Shown here piece after piece: positions 6,805-9,120 of a stretch of 9,120 bases of DNA. Positions within the stretch are counted from its first letter, which is position 1, and every line of letters starts with the position of its first letter. The translations under genes were made by a program, and so were the position numbers. The stretch is from Moraxella caviae. Its GTDB lineage: Bacteria; Pseudomonadota; Gammaproteobacteria; Pseudomonadales; Moraxellaceae. Below the pieces are notes generated by a model that was given only the letters and a program-made list of their open reading frames with translations, made no database searches and was not told the origin of the DNA. The DNA lies in assembly GCF_002014985.1 (NCBI RefSeq), contig NZ_MUXU01000032.1, forward strand, positions 1 to 9,120, written 5' to 3'.

Positions 6805-7701
6805 TTAAGTTGTGGTTTGGTTGTCCTTGGCAAAGCAGTCAAGCAAAACTTGCACTGCTGCTTCGGTTTTGGCGGATTGTATGCGATAAGGCGTTGCCAA
6901 ATAAAAATCCATGCTGGGCAGCGACCACTGTGGCAATACCACTTGTAATTTACCGTCTTGGACCGCTTGGTCAATCTCTCCGCTGATTTGCAAAGATAAG
7001 CCAAGCCCTGCTTTTGTTAGGGTGTGCAGCGCTGACAGCTGATTGCAGCGTGAACGGTTATTGATGTGTAGTTGGTGGGTGGTGGTGCCGTGGCGCAAGG
7101 TGATGTCAATCGGCTCAAGATACAGCCAGTTATGCAGGTATAAATCATCAGGACTGTTGATGGGTGAATGCTGTGCTAAATATTCTGGGCTGGCGCAGAT
7201 TTGCCATTGCCATGTCGTCAGATAGCGCGCCACAACGTTTGGATTATGGCTGATTTGGTCGCTGGTGTGAATGGCGATGTCAATTTTACCGTCATGCAGC
7301 GATGGCAGCGCATCATCAAAATGTAGCTGTGGCGATAATTGTGGGTAGTTTTGCTGGAGTTGTTTGAGTGCTTGACAAAAAGTGTGTGACATCGCAAAAC
7401 CAGACGGTATGCAGATGTGCAAGTCGCCCACCACTTCGGTTTTAAGATTTTCCAAGGTTTGCAAGGCATCATCAAGCGTGTGCTGCAGACGTTGACAATG
7501 TTTGGCGAGTGCCTGCCCTGCGTCTGTTGGGCTAAGTTTGCGTGTGCTACGATCCAGCAGCTTGACATTGTGCTGACTTTCTAGGCGGCTGACGTGCTGG
7601 CTGACTGCTGACGGGCTGATGCCGAGCGCTTTGCCAGCGGCATTCATCGAACCTTTTTCTAGCACATAAGCAAAAGCAAGTAAGGGTTTGACATCTATCA
7701 T
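6805..7701 (-). CDS. LysR-type transcriptional regulator
   Basis: This 298-residue protein has normal LysR length. The N-terminal winged helix-turn-helix covers about residues 1-62, with the recognition region in SMNAAGKALGISPSAVSQ (18-35). A linker helix and a periplasmic-binding-protein-like effector domain (about 90-290) follow. The effector domain carries CASPEYLAQHSP (169-180), a pattern common in the CrgA-like subgroup. The ligand cannot be told. It is divergent from the Bcr/CflA exporter gene, the standard arrangement for a LysR regulator and its target, and a palindrome of LysR type lies between them. The ATG at 7701 gives the canonical short N-terminus before the helix-turn-helix; no good ribosome binding site is seen. 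I could not place its promoter. Confidence 0.93.
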   Translation of the reverse strand: MIDVKPLLAFAYVLEKGSMNAAGKALGISPSAVSQHVSRLESQHNVKLLDRSTRKLSPTDAGQALAKHCQRLQHTLDDALQTLENLKTEVVGDLHICIPSGFAMSHTFCQALKQLQQNYPQLSPQLHFDDALPSLHDGKIDIAIHTSDQISHNPNVVARYLTTWQWQICASPEYLAQHSPINSPDDLYLHNWLYLEPIDITLRHGTTTHQLHINNRSRCNQLSALHTLTKAGLGLSLQISGEIDQAVQDGKLQVVLPQWSLPSMDFYLATPYRIQSAKTEAAVQVLLDCFAKDNQTTT

Positions 7702-7873
7702 AGGCGTTTTAAATGATTTAAAAAGTTTGTGTAAGTATTACCTTTTTTCGTATGGCAAATTTGGTGGTAGTTTCGGTCTTGTTAATTTGGTTTGACACAT
7801 CGCCAAGTTTATCAGCAAGTGTTATTCAGCTGTCTGCACTTGATTTTGTCTCTGGTTAAACTGATTGGGTTAT

Positions 7874-7890
7874 ATTAAGCTCAGCTTAAT
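7874..7890. promoter_or_regulatory. Probable LysR operator
   Basis: ATTAAGCTCAGCTTAAT is a perfect palindrome of 8-1-8 bases. It contains TAAGCTCAGCTTA, which fits the T-N11-A rule for LysR-family sites. Its centre (7882) is about 64 bases before the predicted exporter transcription start, the usual place for the LysR recognition site at an activated promoter. Confidence 0.7.
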
Positions 7891-7911
7891 CAAAGAAGCA
7901 TATTTTGGCTA

Positions 7912-7939
7912 TTGTTTGTAAGTTTAAGTGTATTATAAT
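7912..7939 (+). promoter_or_regulatory. Probable exporter promoter
   Basis: A consensus -10 TATAAT (7934-7939) is preceded at 16 bases by TTGTTT (7912-7917), a poor -35. A weak -35 is what one expects at a promoter needing an activator. The predicted transcription start is near 7946. Confidence 0.55.
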
Positions 7940-8064
7940 AGCTCGCCATTGACAAGATGGTTTGGTGAATAAATTTGTTTTTGGTTTATCAAAATATTCA
8001 TTGTAATTTGCCAAATCCATATAAAGTTAGAAAATCCTTTTACGAATTAACAACGAGTGTAGCA

Positions 8065-8694
8065 ATGACTTATCGCAATTCAAAAGCCTTTTTGATTTTA
8101 CTGCTTGGCATGCTGTCGGCTTTCGGGCCTTTTGTGATCGACTTGTATTTGCCAGCGTTGCCAGCATTGGCGCAGTTTTTTGATACCAGTGCGTCCATGG
8201 CGCAGATGACGCTTACTACAGGCATGCTGGGTTTGGCGTTTGGTCAGCTGATTTTTGGACCTTTGAGTGATAAATATGGTCGTAAAATGCCTTTATTGGT
8301 ATCGCTTTTGGTGTATTTGGTCAGCACGGTGCTGATTGTGTTTGCGCCCAGCATTGAAGCTTTGATTGCACTACGATTGGTGCAGGGTTTGGCTTCGGCA
8401 GGCAGCGTGGTGATTTCACGCGCAGTGGTGGCAGATTTGTACGAAGGTCAGGAAATGACGCGATTTTTTGGTGCTCTGATGACGGTTAATGGACTTGCGC
8501 CAATTTTATCGCCAATTTTGGGTAGTGTGTTGCTAAAATTCACTGATTGGCGCGGTATGTTTGTGTTTTTGGCATTGATTGGTGTGGCGATGATACTGAC
8601 GACAACACGATTTTATGAATCTTTGCCAGTACAAAAGCGCATGAAAGAATCGGTGGCAAGTTCGTTTGCAGCACTATTTAAAGTATGGGGCTGA
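8065..8694 (+). pseudogene. Bcr/CflA-type MFS drug exporter, cut by IS
   Basis: Members of this family are 12-segment proton-coupled exporters of about 400 residues (E. coli Bcr exports bicyclomycin and others). Only 209 codons remain. Visible are the family motif DLYLPALP (26-33), the MFS motif GPLSDKYGRK (65-74) and about six membrane segments (8-30, 44-64, 75-94, 97-120, 134-156 and 163-181). The frame then enters the cytoplasmic loop after segment 6 (SFAALFKV, which aligns with NFAALFRH in Bcr) and meets the insertion sequence at 8687, whose end supplies the last glycine and a TGA stop. The second half of the pump is missing and should lie beyond the element. A six-segment fragment is very unlikely to transport. 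The ATG at 8065 fits the family start and has a weak GAG upstream. Confidence 0.9.
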
Positions 8695-8719
8695 CGTAGA
8701 TTAGCAACCATGTTATACT
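8691..8719 (+). promoter_or_regulatory. Transposase promoter inside the IS end
   Basis: CTGACG (8691-8696, four of six matching TTGACA) and TATACT (8714-8719) are separated by exactly 17 bases, and the -10 is also extended (TGTTATACT from 8711). The -35 lies within the terminal sequence of the element. Transcription should start about 7 bases beyond the -10, at or next to the transposase ATG at 8726. Confidence 0.65.
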
Positions 8720-8725
8720 AGTTTT

Positions 8726-9120
8726 ATGAAGATAACCCATTGTAAACTAAGTAAAAAAGTTCAAAAAAGACTACTTGAATTTTTTGTAGCCCAAGTTACT
8801 GCTAGAACTGCCGCCAATTTGATAGGTGTTCAATATAACACAACCATATTATTTTACCACAAAATCCGCCTTGTGATAGAATACCACTTAGCTCTTGAAG
8901 CCAGTCAGCTCTTTGATGGCGAAATTGAACTTGATGAAAGCTATTTTGGTGGTATTCGTAAAGGCAAACGTGGTCGTGGCGCAGCTGGTAAAACTGCTGT
9001 ATTTGGTTTATTAAAACGCAATGGTAAAGTTTACACTGTTGTTGTTAAAGATACTAAGACAAATACACTAATGCCAATTATCACAAGTAAAATCAAGCCT
9101 GATAGCATTGTCTACACAGA
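8726..9120 (+). CDS. IS1016-like transposase, N-terminal part
   Basis: 131 codons are present before the window ends, with no stop. The product is a DDE-type transposase with the ISXO2-like catalytic domain of the IS1595 family; whole proteins of this group are a little over 200 residues. Residues 1-55 form a helical DNA-binding region (TARTAANLIGVQYNT is helix-turn-helix-like). The catalytic domain starts with GEIELDESYFGG (65-76), where Asp70 is the first catalytic aspartate, and goes on through KGKRGRGAAGK (79-89), the typical motif of this group. The second aspartate is expected just after the window edge, following SIVYT. No Shine-Dalgarno precedes the ATG, and the mRNA may be leaderless. 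The visible part has no frameshift, so the element may be active. Confidence 0.9.
   Translation, partial: MKITHCKLSKKVQKRLLEFFVAQVTARTAANLIGVQYNTTILFYHKIRLVIEYHLALEASQLFDGEIELDESYFGGIRKGKRGRGAAGKTAVFGLLKRNGKVYTVVVKDTKTNTLMPIITSKIKPDSIVYT

Larger units (their letters stand above)
7702..8064. promoter_or_regulatory. Divergent control region, LysR gene and exporter
   Basis: This 363-base region has no gene. From left to right it holds: an AT-rich stretch before the LysR gene, with no convincing minus-strand promoter; a LysR-type palindrome (7874-7890); a probable exporter promoter (7912-7939); and a leader of about 119 bases. A second possible plus-strand promoter, TTCATT (7997-8002) with TATAAA (8020-8025) at 17 bases, is weaker. 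A frame from TTG 7975 runs into the exporter, but the extra 30 residues do not look like the family. Confidence 0.6.
8687..9120 (+). mobile_element. IS1595-family (IS1016 group) element, left part
   Basis: The element begins at GGGGCTGACGTAGATTAGC (8687-8705), where homology to the exporter ends. A 5' GGG end is usual for this family. It carries the transposase start and continues past the right edge. The family makes 8-base target duplications, so TAAAGTAT (8679-8686) should recur directly after the far end. Codon use (AGA, ATA, CTA) differs from the GCG- and TTG-rich neighbours, fitting foreign origin. The exact boundary is inferred from one end only. Confidence 0.85.

Noticed and set aside
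7792..7797. A perfect TTGACA in the divergent region as a -35 for the exporter.
   Set aside because: No -10-like hexamer lies 16-18 bases downstream, and it is far from the gene.
7975..8064. A 30-codon N-terminal extension of the exporter from TTG 7975.
   Set aside because: The extension is hydrophilic and unlike Bcr/CflA proteins, whose short N-terminus matches the ATG at 8065.
1..9120. CRISPR array, tRNA, rRNA, riboswitch, prophage or defence system.
   Set aside because: No regularly spaced repeats, cloverleaf sequences, conserved RNA motifs or matching protein families were seen on either strand. Apart from the insertion sequence, the genes are ordinary chromosomal ones.

Overview
The window looks like ordinary chromosome from a gammaproteobacterium of the family Moraxellaceae, most likely Moraxella or a close relative. 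This is inferred from protein character (ErpA, YheS, YheT and DapB all of gammaproteobacterial type), moderate GC with AT-rich intergenic regions, weak or absent Shine-Dalgarno sequences, and an IS1016-type insertion sequence. No species can be named from sequence alone.

Layout. The left end holds erpA (minus strand), an A-type iron-sulfur carrier with a clear terminator behind it. Divergent from it, on the plus strand, runs a block of four genes: an ABC-F ATPase of the YheS type; a small J-domain co-chaperone-like protein whose start codon overlaps the YheS stop; a YheT-type alpha/beta hydrolase; and a membrane-anchored metallophosphoesterase. A hairpin terminator, probably working in both directions, closes this block. 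On the minus strand beyond it lie dapB (lysine and peptidoglycan precursor synthesis) and a LysR-type regulator. The regulator is divergent from a Bcr/CflA-type MFS drug exporter gene, across a 363-base control region. That region carries a perfect palindrome of LysR type, centred near -64 of the predicted exporter promoter. The exporter gene is cut after its sixth membrane segment by an IS1595-family (IS1016 group) insertion sequence, which runs off the right edge.

How the parts relate. yheS and yheT are neighbours in E. coli too. Here a J-domain gene sits between them and is probably translationally coupled to yheS, which hints at a link between ribosome-associated ABC-F function and protein folding. 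The LysR regulator has probably lost its main target, because the exporter is broken.

No CRISPR array, tRNA, rRNA, phage or defence island was found. The most notable signals are non-coding. A 19-base palindromic repeat occurs both inside yheS and in a TTGACA-rich cluster before yheT. Extended -10 promoters recur. A promoter built into the IS end would give a leaderless transposase mRNA. I see no convincing new biological system here.
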